From positions 1 through 39,558 of the forward strand of contig PDTK01000043.1 of NCBI GenBank assembly GCA_002747175.1: 39,558 bases of DNA, in the 5' to 3' direction. Below, piece by piece: positions 7,313 to 15,289 of this stretch. The stretch is from Deltaproteobacteria bacterium. GTDB taxonomy: Bacteria; Desulfobacterota; Desulfobacteria; Desulfobacterales; Desulfosarcinaceae. The number at the start of each line of letters is the position of its first letter. The first letter of the stretch is position 1. A model generated the notes under the pieces. It was not told the origin of the DNA and did no database searches. It worked only from the letters and a program-made list of their open reading frames with translations. The translations under genes were made by a program, and so were the position numbers.

Positions 7313-9940
7313 ATGACCACCGCTAAAGCCACCCCCATGATGAAACAATACCTCTCCATCAAGGAGCGGTATCCCGACGTCCTGCTGTTTTATCGCATGG
7401 GCGATTTCTATGAAATGTTTTTCGAAGATGCCCAGCTGGCATCCAGGGAACTGGACATTGCGCTGACGTCCAGAAACAAAAACGACAAGGCACCGGTCCC
7501 CATGTGCGGCGTACCCTACCGCGCCGCACGCAATTATATATCCAGGCTGATTGAAAAAGGGCATAAAGTCGCCATTTGCGATCAGGTGGAAGACCCCAGG
7601 GATGCCAAGGGGCTTGTCAAACGGGAAGTGGTCCAGGTGGTCACGCCGGGGATGATCATCGACGACGCGCTGCTCGATGAAAAAAGCAACAATTTCATTG
7701 TATCGGTGGCACGCCACAAAAAAGTCACCGGTCTGGCCAGCCTCGATATCTCCACGGGCAGTTTCCGGCTGACGGAGACCGCCGATCCGGCTGTCGCGGC
7801 GGACGAGATCTGTCGTATCGCCCCTCGGGAATTGCTGCTTTCCGAGTCACTGCAGGCGGATGAGGCCATAAAAGCGTCGTCTGCAAACCTGCTTTGCATT
7901 GCCGTCACCGTGCTGCCGGATCGGTTGTTCGCCTTCGCCGACGCCCGCCGGCGTCTGGTCGATCAGTTCGATACGATCAGCCTGGAGGGTTTCGGCTGTG
8001 AATCCATGACCGCCGGTGTGGGAGCCGCCGGCGCATTGCTTCATTATGTCATGGAGACCCAATGTCAGAAGGTCGACCATCTGGACACGCTCCAGACTTA
8101 TGTCCTGGATCATTTTCTCATCGTGGACGACCAGAGCTATCGCAATCTGGAACTGTCCGGGAACCTGCGAACCGGCAATAGACAGGGATCGCTTTTGGGT
8201 GTCATGGATGCCACCCTCACCCCCATGGGCGGACGCCTGATGGCCCACTGGCTGCGATACCCCTTGCTGGACCCGGCGCTTATCCAAAAGCGTCAGGATG
8301 CCGTTGCCGAAGCCGTCGAACAGATGCAGGTCCGTCAATCGGTCCGTGACTGCCTCAAACAAATTCGAGATCTGGAGCGACTGGGCAGCAAACTTTCCAT
8401 GGGACACGGGAACGCCCGGGACTTGACCGCCCTGAAACAATCCATCCAGGCACTGAGCGGGTTGTTCGCACAACTGGCCCCATTCACCGCCAGGGCCTAT
8501 GTCTATGATCGGGACATCGGCGTTTTGGCCGATCTGGCCGAACGCATTGATCATGCCATTCGTGAGGATGCGCCCCCGGTGATCACCGAGGGCGGAATGA
8601 TTCGCCAGGGCTACGATGCGCAACTGGACGAGCTGATTCGCATCAGCAGCGACGGCAAAGGCTGGCTGGCGGAACTGGAAGCCAAAGAACGTGAATCCAC
8701 GGGTATCAATACCCTCAAGGTCCGGTTCAACAAGGTGTTCGGGTACTATATCGAAGTTCCCCGGTCCCACAGCGAATCGGTGCCGGATCACTATGTGCGC
8801 AAGCAGACCCTGGTCAATGCCGAACGCTACATCACCGATGAATTAAAACAATTTGAGTCCCGCGTGCTCAATGCCGAAGAGCGGCGTGCCAGCCTCGAAC
8901 GCGACATCTTCACTGCCATCCGGGAGCGGGCCGTGGCCCTGCATACCGACATTCAGCAGATAGCCCGCTTCATTGCATGCACGGATTGCCTGACCACCTT
9001 CGCACATGTGGCCCATCACAACGGGTATTGCCGGCCGGCGATCAATACCGACGGCATCGTCGAGATAAGGGACGGACGCCATCCGGTGGTGGAGAAACTG
9101 ATTACCGGCGAACGTTTCGTACCAAACTCCATTCGAATGGACAACCGTGAAAATCAGGTATTGATCATTACCGGCCCCAACATGGCAGGCAAATCGACGA
9201 TTCTGAGGCAGGTGGCATTGATCACCATCATGGCCCAGATGGGATCCTATGTCCCGGCACAGACAGCCGATATCGCCGTAACCGATCGCATTTTTACACG
9301 CGTTGGTGCCCTGGACAATCTGTCCGCCGGCCAGAGTACCTTCATGGTGGAAATGCAGGAAACCGCCAATATCGTCAACCATGCCACGGAACGCAGCTTG
9401 GTGATTATGGATGAAATCGGCCGGGGAACGTCAACCTACGATGGATTGAGCATCGCATGGGCCATTGCCGAACACCTGCATGAACTGAACGGCAAGGGCA
9501 CACGCACCCTTTTCGCCACCCACTATCACGAACTGACAGAACTGGCCGACCGGTTCGAACGAATCAAAAATTACAACATTGCCGTCAAAGAATGGAATGA
9601 CGAAATCATCTTTTTGCGGAAATTGGTTGAAGGCGGGACCAATCGCAGCTATGGGATTCAGGTGGCGCGTCTGGCCGGAATTCCCGATGCGGTGATCCAG
9701 CGTGCCAAGGTCATTCTTGCCAGTGTTGAGGCAGGTGTGCACCCGTCGGCCAAGCAGAGCCAACCGGATGACAGCCATACAGACGACAAAGACGGCCACG
9801 TTCAGTTGGAGTTGTTTCGGCCTGTGGAAAAACAGATCCTGGAAACCCTGCAAATGCTTGATATCGGTCGAACGACACCTGTGGATGCACTCAACGTGCT
9901 GAATGAGCTTACCATCAAGGCTCAAACCGTGATAAAATGA
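7313..9940 (+). CDS. mutS: DNA mismatch repair protein MutS
   Basis: The 875-aa protein recognises base mismatches and small loops and starts methyl-independent or methyl-directed repair. The N-terminal mismatch-binding domain carries the GDFYEMF signature with its intercalating Phe (about residues 26-32). The C-terminal ABC-type ATPase has Walker A GPNMAGKST (about 621-629), the signature region LSAGQSTFMVEM, Walker B VIMDEIGRGTSTYDG, and the H-loop ATHYHEL. Length matches the family (about 850-880). The ATG at 7313 lacks a strong ribosome binding site, but the protein begins at the usual place (MMKQYLSIKERYPD follows about 10 residues in). Its stop overlaps the amidase start by 4 bp, which suggests cotranscription. 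Confidence 0.98.
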   Translation: MTTAKATPMMKQYLSIKERYPDVLLFYRMGDFYEMFFEDAQLASRELDIALTSRNKNDKAPVPMCGVPYRAARNYISRLIEKGHKVAICDQVEDPRDAKGLVKREVVQVVTPGMIIDDALLDEKSNNFIVSVARHKKVTGLASLDISTGSFRLTETADPAVAADEICRIAPRELLLSESLQADEAIKASSANLLCIAVTVLPDRLFAFADARRRLVDQFDTISLEGFGCESMTAGVGAAGALLHYVMETQCQKVDHLDTLQTYVLDHFLIVDDQSYRNLELSGNLRTGNRQGSLLGVMDATLTPMGGRLMAHWLRYPLLDPALIQKRQDAVAEAVEQMQVRQSVRDCLKQIRDLERLGSKLSMGHGNARDLTALKQSIQALSGLFAQLAPFTARAYVYDRDIGVLADLAERIDHAIREDAPPVITEGGMIRQGYDAQLDELIRISSDGKGWLAELEAKERESTGINTLKVRFNKVFGYYIEVPRSHSESVPDHYVRKQTLVNAERYITDELKQFESRVLNAEERRASLERDIFTAIRERAVALHTDIQQIARFIACTDCLTTFAHVAHHNGYCRPAINTDGIVEIRDGRHPVVEKLITGERFVPNSIRMDNRENQVLIITGPNMAGKSTILRQVALITIMAQMGSYVPAQTADIAVTDRIFTRVGALDNLSAGQSTFMVEMQETANIVNHATERSLVIMDEIGRGTSTYDGLSIAWAIAEHLHELNGKGTRTLFATHYHELTELADRFERIKNYNIAVKEWNDEIIFLRKLVEGGTNRSYGIQVARLAGIPDAVIQRAKVILASVEAGVHPSAKQSQPDDSHTDDKDGHVQLELFRPVEKQILETLQMLDIGRTTPVDALNVLNELTIKAQTVIK

Positions 9941-11961
9941 CCATGCCCAAAAACAATATCCAACGCTGCCTGCTGCTCGTCTCATGCATGCTTCTGGTAA
10001 GCATGATGGTCCAGCAATGGCTGCCCGCCCGGGCTTGGGCCTTGACACCCAAGGAACAATATTACCGGGCTGAAAAGGCGTATTCCGACCTCAAAAAAAA
10101 TGTCCGTCATCAGAAATACCGCGACAAGTGGCTGAACTGCATAGATAAATTTGAAAAAGTAACCCGCCTCAAACCCAATGGCCCCTGGGCGGCCGCAGGG
10201 CTTTATAAATCCGGTCTTTTGTATCTGGAACTCTACAAACGATCCTATCTGAGCAGCGACCGGGGCAAAGCCATGGATGCCTTCGAGCGCATCGTCAATC
10301 GATATCCCAAGAGCCGGTATGCACCCAAATCCAGGTCTCAGCTCAAGGAGCTTAAGCAAAAACAAAAAAAGACTGCCCAAAAGGCACCGGCACCTTCCCA
10401 CCTGGCCCGTGCTCACAAGGCCTACAAGCAGCTCATGGACAGTCCCCGCAAACAGAAATACCGGGATCAATGGGAAAAATGCATCGATCGCTTCAAGGTG
10501 GTCTATCGTGCCAATACCCGGGGGCCCCACGCTGCCGAATCCATGTATATGATCGGATACCTTTACAAAGGCTTATCGGGCGTATCGCGCCGCGCGGATG
10601 ATAAAAAGCTGGCCATGGACTATTTCCGACGGGTCAAGCACGATTTTTCAGGGTCCCCCTTTGCCCGCAAGGCTGCTGCCGAACTCAGGGGACAGCCGGC
10701 ACCACACCCCAAAAAGGCACCGGATGATCCCCTGGCCGACGTGATTGCCAAGAATCAACCCCCTGCGTCCGCGCCGTCGAAGATAACGGAAGATATTGCC
10801 CTGCGAACCGGCCTGGTGACCGTTAAAGGCCTGCGTTTCTGGTCCAATCCCAATTATACACGCATCGTCATCGATGCCGACCGGGAAACCAATTTTTCAC
10901 ATCGTCTGCTGAAAAAAGATCCGTCCATCAAGAAACCGCAACGCCTGTATATCGATCTGACCAAAAGCCGCCTGGGCAAAAATATTCCCAAATTCATCCC
11001 CATTAACGACGAATTGTTGAGTGACGCCAGGGCCGGGCAATATACACCGGCATCGGTACGCATTGTTGTAGATATTAAGTCATTCAAGCACTATAAGATA
11101 TTTTCTCTAAAAAATCCCTTTCGCATCGTATTGGATGTCTGGGGACAGGAGACAAGGACGCAGACGGCAGGACAGAAGGCGCCGACACGCCCCTCGACGG
11201 GCAAAGTCCCGGCCGGTGCCATTGCCAGACAATTGGCCCTGGGGGTGAGCCGGATCGTCATTGATCCCGGTCATGGCGGCAAAGACTACGGGGCACCCGG
11301 CTACCTGAAAGGGGTTCACGAAAAGCATATCGTCCTGCAGATCGCCAAACGCCTGGCCCGTAAAGTGGAATCGGACCTCAAGTGTGATGCCGTTTTGACC
11401 CGCTCCACAGACAGATTTCTGACACTCGAAGAACGAACGGCCATCGCCAACACCCAGAACGCCGACCTGTTCGTGTCGATTCATACCAATGCCGTGCGGG
11501 ACAAACGTGCTTACGGCATCGAAACTTACTTTCTGAACCTGGCCACAGACGACGATGCCATCCGGGTCGCCGCCCGTGAAAATGCCACATCCACCAAGAA
11601 TATCAGTGATCTGGAATCGATCCTCAGCGACTTGATGCAAAACGCCAAAATAAACGAATCCAGCCGCCTGGCGGCCATGGTGCAAAATGAAACCTGTCTG
11701 CATTTGAAAAAGAAATTCAGCCATATTCGCAACAAAGGCGTCAAGCAGGCGCCGTTTTATGTGCTGCTCGGTGCCCAGATGCCGGCCCTGCTGGTGGAAA
11801 CGTCATTCATCTCCAATCCACGTGAATGCAAACGACTGACCAGCGCCAAATACCAGGAGGCCCTTTGTGACGGGATTATCAAGGGTATCCGCAATTACAT
11901 CCGGGAAATCAGCCCAAAGGCCAGTTTCCGTCAGCAATCGTCGGTGGACGCCAACGGTTGA
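9937..11961 (+). CDS. N-acetylmuramoyl-L-alanine amidase with AMIN domain (AmiC type)
   Basis: The 674-aa exported enzyme cleaves the amide bond between N-acetylmuramic acid and the peptide stem, for example at the division septum. Order: signal peptide ending near ARAWA; two related TPR-like repeats of about 105 residues (about 35-140 and 150-255) that both contain KYRD-W--CID-F and a later -A-(E)-M--FGYLY-like pattern; an AMIN domain (about 285-390); and the zinc-dependent Amidase_3 domain (about 435-655). The last has VIDPGHGGKDYGAPG, a metal-binding Glu in GVHEKH, VSIHTNA and LLVETSFISNP. It overlaps mutS by 4 bp; a second ATG lies two codons later. The duplicated N-terminal domain is the unusual feature and probably mediates protein contacts. 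Confidence 0.93.
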   Translation: MTMPKNNIQRCLLLVSCMLLVSMMVQQWLPARAWALTPKEQYYRAEKAYSDLKKNVRHQKYRDKWLNCIDKFEKVTRLKPNGPWAAAGLYKSGLLYLELYKRSYLSSDRGKAMDAFERIVNRYPKSRYAPKSRSQLKELKQKQKKTAQKAPAPSHLARAHKAYKQLMDSPRKQKYRDQWEKCIDRFKVVYRANTRGPHAAESMYMIGYLYKGLSGVSRRADDKKLAMDYFRRVKHDFSGSPFARKAAAELRGQPAPHPKKAPDDPLADVIAKNQPPASAPSKITEDIALRTGLVTVKGLRFWSNPNYTRIVIDADRETNFSHRLLKKDPSIKKPQRLYIDLTKSRLGKNIPKFIPINDELLSDARAGQYTPASVRIVVDIKSFKHYKIFSLKNPFRIVLDVWGQETRTQTAGQKAPTRPSTGKVPAGAIARQLALGVSRIVIDPGHGGKDYGAPGYLKGVHEKHIVLQIAKRLARKVESDLKCDAVLTRSTDRFLTLEERTAIANTQNADLFVSIHTNAVRDKRAYGIETYFLNLATDDDAIRVAARENATSTKNISDLESILSDLMQNAKINESSRLAAMVQNETCLHLKKKFSHIRNKGVKQAPFYVLLGAQMPALLVETSFISNPRECKRLTSAKYQEALCDGIIKGIRNYIREISPKASFRQQSSVDANG

Positions 11962-12037
11962 CCGCCTCGCAACTGCTACGGCTTCAGCGCAGACATGTGC
12001 GGCCCGCTCAACCCATTTTCCCAGGAGGAGGAAACCC

Positions 12038-12829
12038 ATGGCATACGAAAACATTGTTTTTGACGTGACCGATGGCATTGCCACCATCGCCTTCAATCGC
12101 CCCAAAGCCCTGAATGCGCTCAATGGGCAATTGCTCGACGAGTTGTCAGCCGCCCTGGACCAAATCGATGCCAATGAAGAGATTCGAGTCCTCGTTCTCA
12201 CCGGGACAGGCGAAAAATCCTTTGTCGCGGGTGCAGACATCAACGAGTTGGCCACTTTCGACACCCTGCAAAGCAAACGGTTTGCACGCAAGGGCCAACA
12301 AATCATCGGACACCTTCAGAAACTGGCCATTCCGGCGATTGCAGCGGTCAACGGTTTTGCACTGGGCGGAGGCAGTGAAATGGCCCTGGCCTGTGACTTC
12401 ATATATGCCTCGGAAAATGCCATGTTCGGCCTGCCCGAAATCACCCTGGGGCTGATCCCGGGATTCGGCGGCACCCAGCGTCTGCCGCGACTGGTTGGCA
12501 GCAACCGGGCCAAAGAAATGATCTTTACCGGCAAGATGCTTCCGGCTGCCGAAGCGGCGTCAATCGGCATGGTCAACCGCGTTTTCCCCGCCGAATCGCT
12601 GATGGAAGAAGTGATGAAAACCGCCAAAGCCATCGCCGCCAGGGGCAAAGTGTCCTTGCGTGCCGCCAAACAGGCAGTCAACAACGGTCTCAATGTGGAC
12701 CTGGCTTCCGGCATGCACATCGAAGCGGATGCCTTCGCCATCTGCATGGCCAGTGAGGACAGTAAAGAGGGCACCCGGGCCTTTCTCGAGAAACGCAAAC
12801 CCCAGTTCAAGGGAAAATTGAGCGATTAA
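12038..12829 (+). CDS. Enoyl-CoA hydratase/crotonase
   Basis: The 263-aa protein belongs to the crotonase superfamily and would hydrate trans-2-enoyl-CoA (crotonyl-CoA) in beta-oxidation-like or butyrate-type pathways. Visible signatures are FNRPKALNALN near the N-terminus, the oxyanion-hole region SFVAGADINELA (about 66-77) and GFALGGGSEMALACDF (about 107-122). FGLPEITLGLIPGFGGTQRLPRLVG (split about 130-154) contains the two catalytic glutamates (E in ALGGGSE--region and E of LPEI). The ATG at 12038 is chosen because a strong AGGAGG lies 8 nt upstream; the frame is open further 5' but has no such site. The nearest neighbours downstream handle acyl-CoA formation. Confidence 0.93.
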   Translation: MAYENIVFDVTDGIATIAFNRPKALNALNGQLLDELSAALDQIDANEEIRVLVLTGTGEKSFVAGADINELATFDTLQSKRFARKGQQIIGHLQKLAIPAIAAVNGFALGGGSEMALACDFIYASENAMFGLPEITLGLIPGFGGTQRLPRLVGSNRAKEMIFTGKMLPAAEAASIGMVNRVFPAESLMEEVMKTAKAIAARGKVSLRAAKQAVNNGLNVDLASGMHIEADAFAICMASEDSKEGTRAFLEKRKPQFKGKLSD

Positions 12830-12907
12830 AGCATATCTAACTTAAATATATTAAAATTTAATCATTCAGAATGGGAATAGAGGGCACTCTCAATCCCGGC
12901 CGAGTGA

Positions 12908-12925
12908 GGGGCGTTATCTGGCCCC
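12908..12925 (+). other. Hairpin in the leader of the phenylacetate-CoA ligase gene
   Basis: GGGGC (12908-12912) pairs with GCCCC (12921-12925) around an 8-nt loop. No T run follows, so it is not a standard terminator. It lies about 25 nt before the ligase start and just upstream of its GAAGGAGA ribosome binding site. Confidence 0.35.
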
Positions 12926-12949
12926 ATTTGCGAAGGAGACCGAAATTTA

Positions 12950-14251
12950 ATGATTTATGACATCGAATATGAAACCATGCCGCGGGAAGCTTTGGAAGCC
13001 ATCCAAATCAGACGGCTTCAGACCACCCTGGAACGGGTATACGCCAGCGTTCCCTTTTACCGTGAAAAATTCAAGCAGGCCGGGATCAAACCCGCAGATA
13101 TTCAGGGCCTGAAAGACATGCGGCACATTCCGTTCACCACCAAACAGGATCTGCGGGACAACTATCCGTTCAACATGTTCGCCGTCCCCATGGATAACGT
13201 GGTGCGCATACACGCTTCTTCCGGAACCACCGGCAAACCCACGGTCGTGGGCTATACGGCCAGAGATATTGCCACCTGGTCCAAACTGATGGCCCGTTCA
13301 TTGGCCGCCGGCGGTGCCGGACGCGGTGACATTATCCATAACGCATACGGTTACGGTCTGTTTACCGGCGGTCTGGGCGTCCATTACGGAGCCGAACGGC
13401 TGGGCGCCTCTGTGATCCCGGTGTCCGGCGGCAATACCAACCGTCAGGTCGTGATCATGAAAGATTTCGGCCCGACCATACTCACTGCAACCCCATCTTA
13501 CGCTTTGCATCTGGCAGAAGTGGCCGCAGATATGGGCGTCTCTTTTTCGGATTTGAGTTTCAAATTCGGTATCTTCGGCGCGGAACCGTGGTCCGAAAAA
13601 ATGCGTCAGGAAATCGAACGCAAATTGAACCTCGTGGCTGTGGATATTTATGGGCTGAGCGAAGTGATGGGCCCGGGAGTGGCCATCGAGTGCCATGAGG
13701 CCAAAAGCGGACTGCATGTATTCGAGGATCATTTCATCCCCGAAATTGTCGACCCCATAACCCTCGAACCCCTGGAACATGGACAAACCGGCGAACTGGT
13801 CTTCACATCGCTGACCAAAGAGGCTTTTCCGGTTATCCGATACCGGACACGGGATATCACCAGCCTGAAGCCCGAACCCTGCATCTGTGGCAGGACCCAC
13901 CTGCGCATGAATCGGATTACCGGTCGCAGCGACGATATGCTGATCATCCGGGGAGTCAACGTATTTCCATCACAGATCGAAAGTGTGCTCATGGAAATCG
14001 AGGATGTGGAACCCCACTACCAGTTGCTGGTGGACCGCAAGGACAATCTGGATGTACTCACGGTCAAGGTCGAGGTCGGTGAACGCAGCTTCAGCGATGA
14101 AGTCAGGGGACTACAGTTGCTGGAGAAAAAAATAACCAAAACCATCAAAGAGTTGTTGGGCGTTTCGGCCCGGGTCAAACTGGTGGAGCCCAAAGCGATT
14201 GAAAGAAGCCAGGGCAAGGCCATAAGGGTTGTGGACAATCGTAAACTCTGA
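12950..14251 (+). CDS. Phenylacetate-CoA ligase family (PaaK-like) adenylate-forming enzyme
   Basis: The 433-aa cytosolic protein activates an aryl or other carboxylic acid with ATP and CoA. Key features are the AMP-binding P-loop [15 protein letters not shown] (about 89-103), the motif [20 protein letters not shown] (about 227-246), and the hinge region [10 protein letters not shown] with [20 protein letters not shown]. The C-terminal small domain ends with a conserved lysine in [13 protein letters not shown]. Length matches PaaK and the related coenzyme F390 synthetase group. AAGGAGAC precedes the ATG. An ACT-domain gene follows, a pairing often seen in sulfate reducers and other anaerobes. 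The true substrate cannot be read from sequence. Confidence 0.9.
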   Translation: MIYDIEYETMPREALEAIQIRRLQTTLERVYASVPFYREKFKQAGIKPADIQGLKDMRHIPFTTKQDLRDNYPFNMFAVPMDNVVRIHASSGTTGKPTVVGYTARDIATWSKLMARSLAAGGAGRGDIIHNAYGYGLFTGGLGVHYGAERLGASVIPVSGGNTNRQVVIMKDFGPTILTATPSYALHLAEVAADMGVSFSDLSFKFGIFGAEPWSEKMRQEIERKLNLVAVDIYGLSEVMGPGVAIECHEAKSGLHVFEDHFIPEIVDPITLEPLEHGQTGELVFTSLTKEAFPVIRYRTRDITSLKPEPCICGRTHLRMNRITGRSDDMLIIRGVNVFPSQIESVLMEIEDVEPHYQLLVDRKDNLDVLTVKVEVGERSFSDEVRGLQLLEKKITKTIKELLGVSARVKLVEPKAIERSQGKAIRVVDNRKL

Positions 14252-14409
14252 CAATAAGCCGGCTGGCTTTCGATAATGCATCGGAATCATTTCGTTAATT
14301 GCCAGAAGCCAGTTTCCGATGGCCCAACTCAGGTGACATTTGTTTTTAAATCCAATTACGGCTCAAGTCGGCTTGATTGGCGGCCGATTAGAAAAAAAAG
14401 GAGGAAGAC

Positions 14410-14841
14410 ATGCATGTAAAACAAATATCCGTTTTCCTGGAAAATAAATCCGGGCGTCTCTCGGAAGTCACGGCCATTTTGACCGAGGCACAGGTAAATA
14501 TTCGTGCCCTGGCCCTGGCCGACACCTCCGATTTCGGGGTGCTGCGCCTGATTGTCGACGATACCGAAAAGGCCCGATCAGCCCTTAAACACAACGGCTT
14601 CACCGTAAGCATCACCAACGTGGTGGCCGTAGAAGTAAACGACCGCCCCGGCGGACTGCACGATATCCTGATGATGCTCCATCAGGCGGATCTGAATGTC
14701 GAGTACATGTATGCGTTCGTAAGATCCTCCGGAAGCAATGCCGTCATGATTTTCCGCATCGAAAAGAGTGAGGCGGCCATCAGCATGTTTCAAGCCAAAG
14801 GTGTAAACGTGATCGATGACCGCCGATTGTATGACCTGTAG
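14410..14841 (+). CDS. Tandem ACT-domain protein
   Basis: The 143-aa protein consists of two ACT modules (about 1-68 and 70-140). The first starts VKQISVFLENKSGRLSEVTAIL and the second has VNDRPGGLHDILMMLHQADLNVEYMYAF. ACT domains bind amino acids or related small ligands and act as allosteric regulators; no catalytic domain is attached. AGGAGGAAGAC gives a strong ribosome binding site 1-2 bases closer than usual. It lies 158 bp after the PaaK-like ligase gene, and this pair recurs in related genomes, so regulation of that enzyme or a linked pathway is plausible but unproven. Confidence 0.88.
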   Translation: MHVKQISVFLENKSGRLSEVTAILTEAQVNIRALALADTSDFGVLRLIVDDTEKARSALKHNGFTVSITNVVAVEVNDRPGGLHDILMMLHQADLNVEYMYAFVRSSGSNAVMIFRIEKSEAAISMFQAKGVNVIDDRRLYDL

Positions 14842-14999
14842 CGGGTCTGATGCCCGCCGGGCAATTTCGAAACCTTCCCGTCCGCTGAAGAAGGTGTTTG
14901 AACTTTAAAGTGATTTTGAATGATTCATGTGGTATACGTGAATTTTCAGGAAAATTGATAAACGATATACCGTACGAACAGGTGAAGAACAGGTGAAAA

Positions 15000-15254
15000 A
15001 TGGCCGAAAAACGGGTCAATCAGGCCCAGGTAATCTGGGCCATCGCTTTGATACTGGCAGGCTTGGGGGTGTTCTACCGGATTCCCCAGGTGATGCCGTC
15101 CATCGAACAGATATCCAGATTCTCAGACGCCTCGGGGTTCATCCGTTTCTGTTTTTACTTCATCGGCCTATTCCTTGTCGGTGGCGGATGCCGGAAGCTT
15201 TACGACCAATTCGGCAAAAAGCAAGATTCGCAGGATACGGGAAATGATGTTTAA
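15000..15254 (+). CDS. 84-aa membrane protein of unknown function
   Basis: The product has two predicted membrane helices (about 11-28 and 46-62) with short charged ends and no known domain that I can name. It ends 35 bp before the GAF-type PilB/GspE ATPase gene and is on the same strand, so the two are probably cotranscribed. AACAGGTGAAAA upstream gives a weak ribosome binding site. Confidence 0.7.
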   Translation: MAEKRVNQAQVIWAIALILAGLGVFYRIPQVMPSIEQISRFSDASGFIRFCFYFIGLFLVGGGCRKLYDQFGKKQDSQDTGNDV

Positions 15255-15289
15255 ACACCTACACCCTCAACCGATAACAGGTAACAACC

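Noticed and set aside
7847..8791. Long 314-codon frame antisense to mutS
   Set aside because: It lies entirely opposite a strongly conserved gene; its composition follows from the mutS codon pattern, and no domain is seen.
14899..14930. TTGAACTTTA before the small membrane protein gene as a third ECF promoter
   Set aside because: The -35-like block fits, but no CGGTGTCTAA or TCTAA block lies at the required distance.
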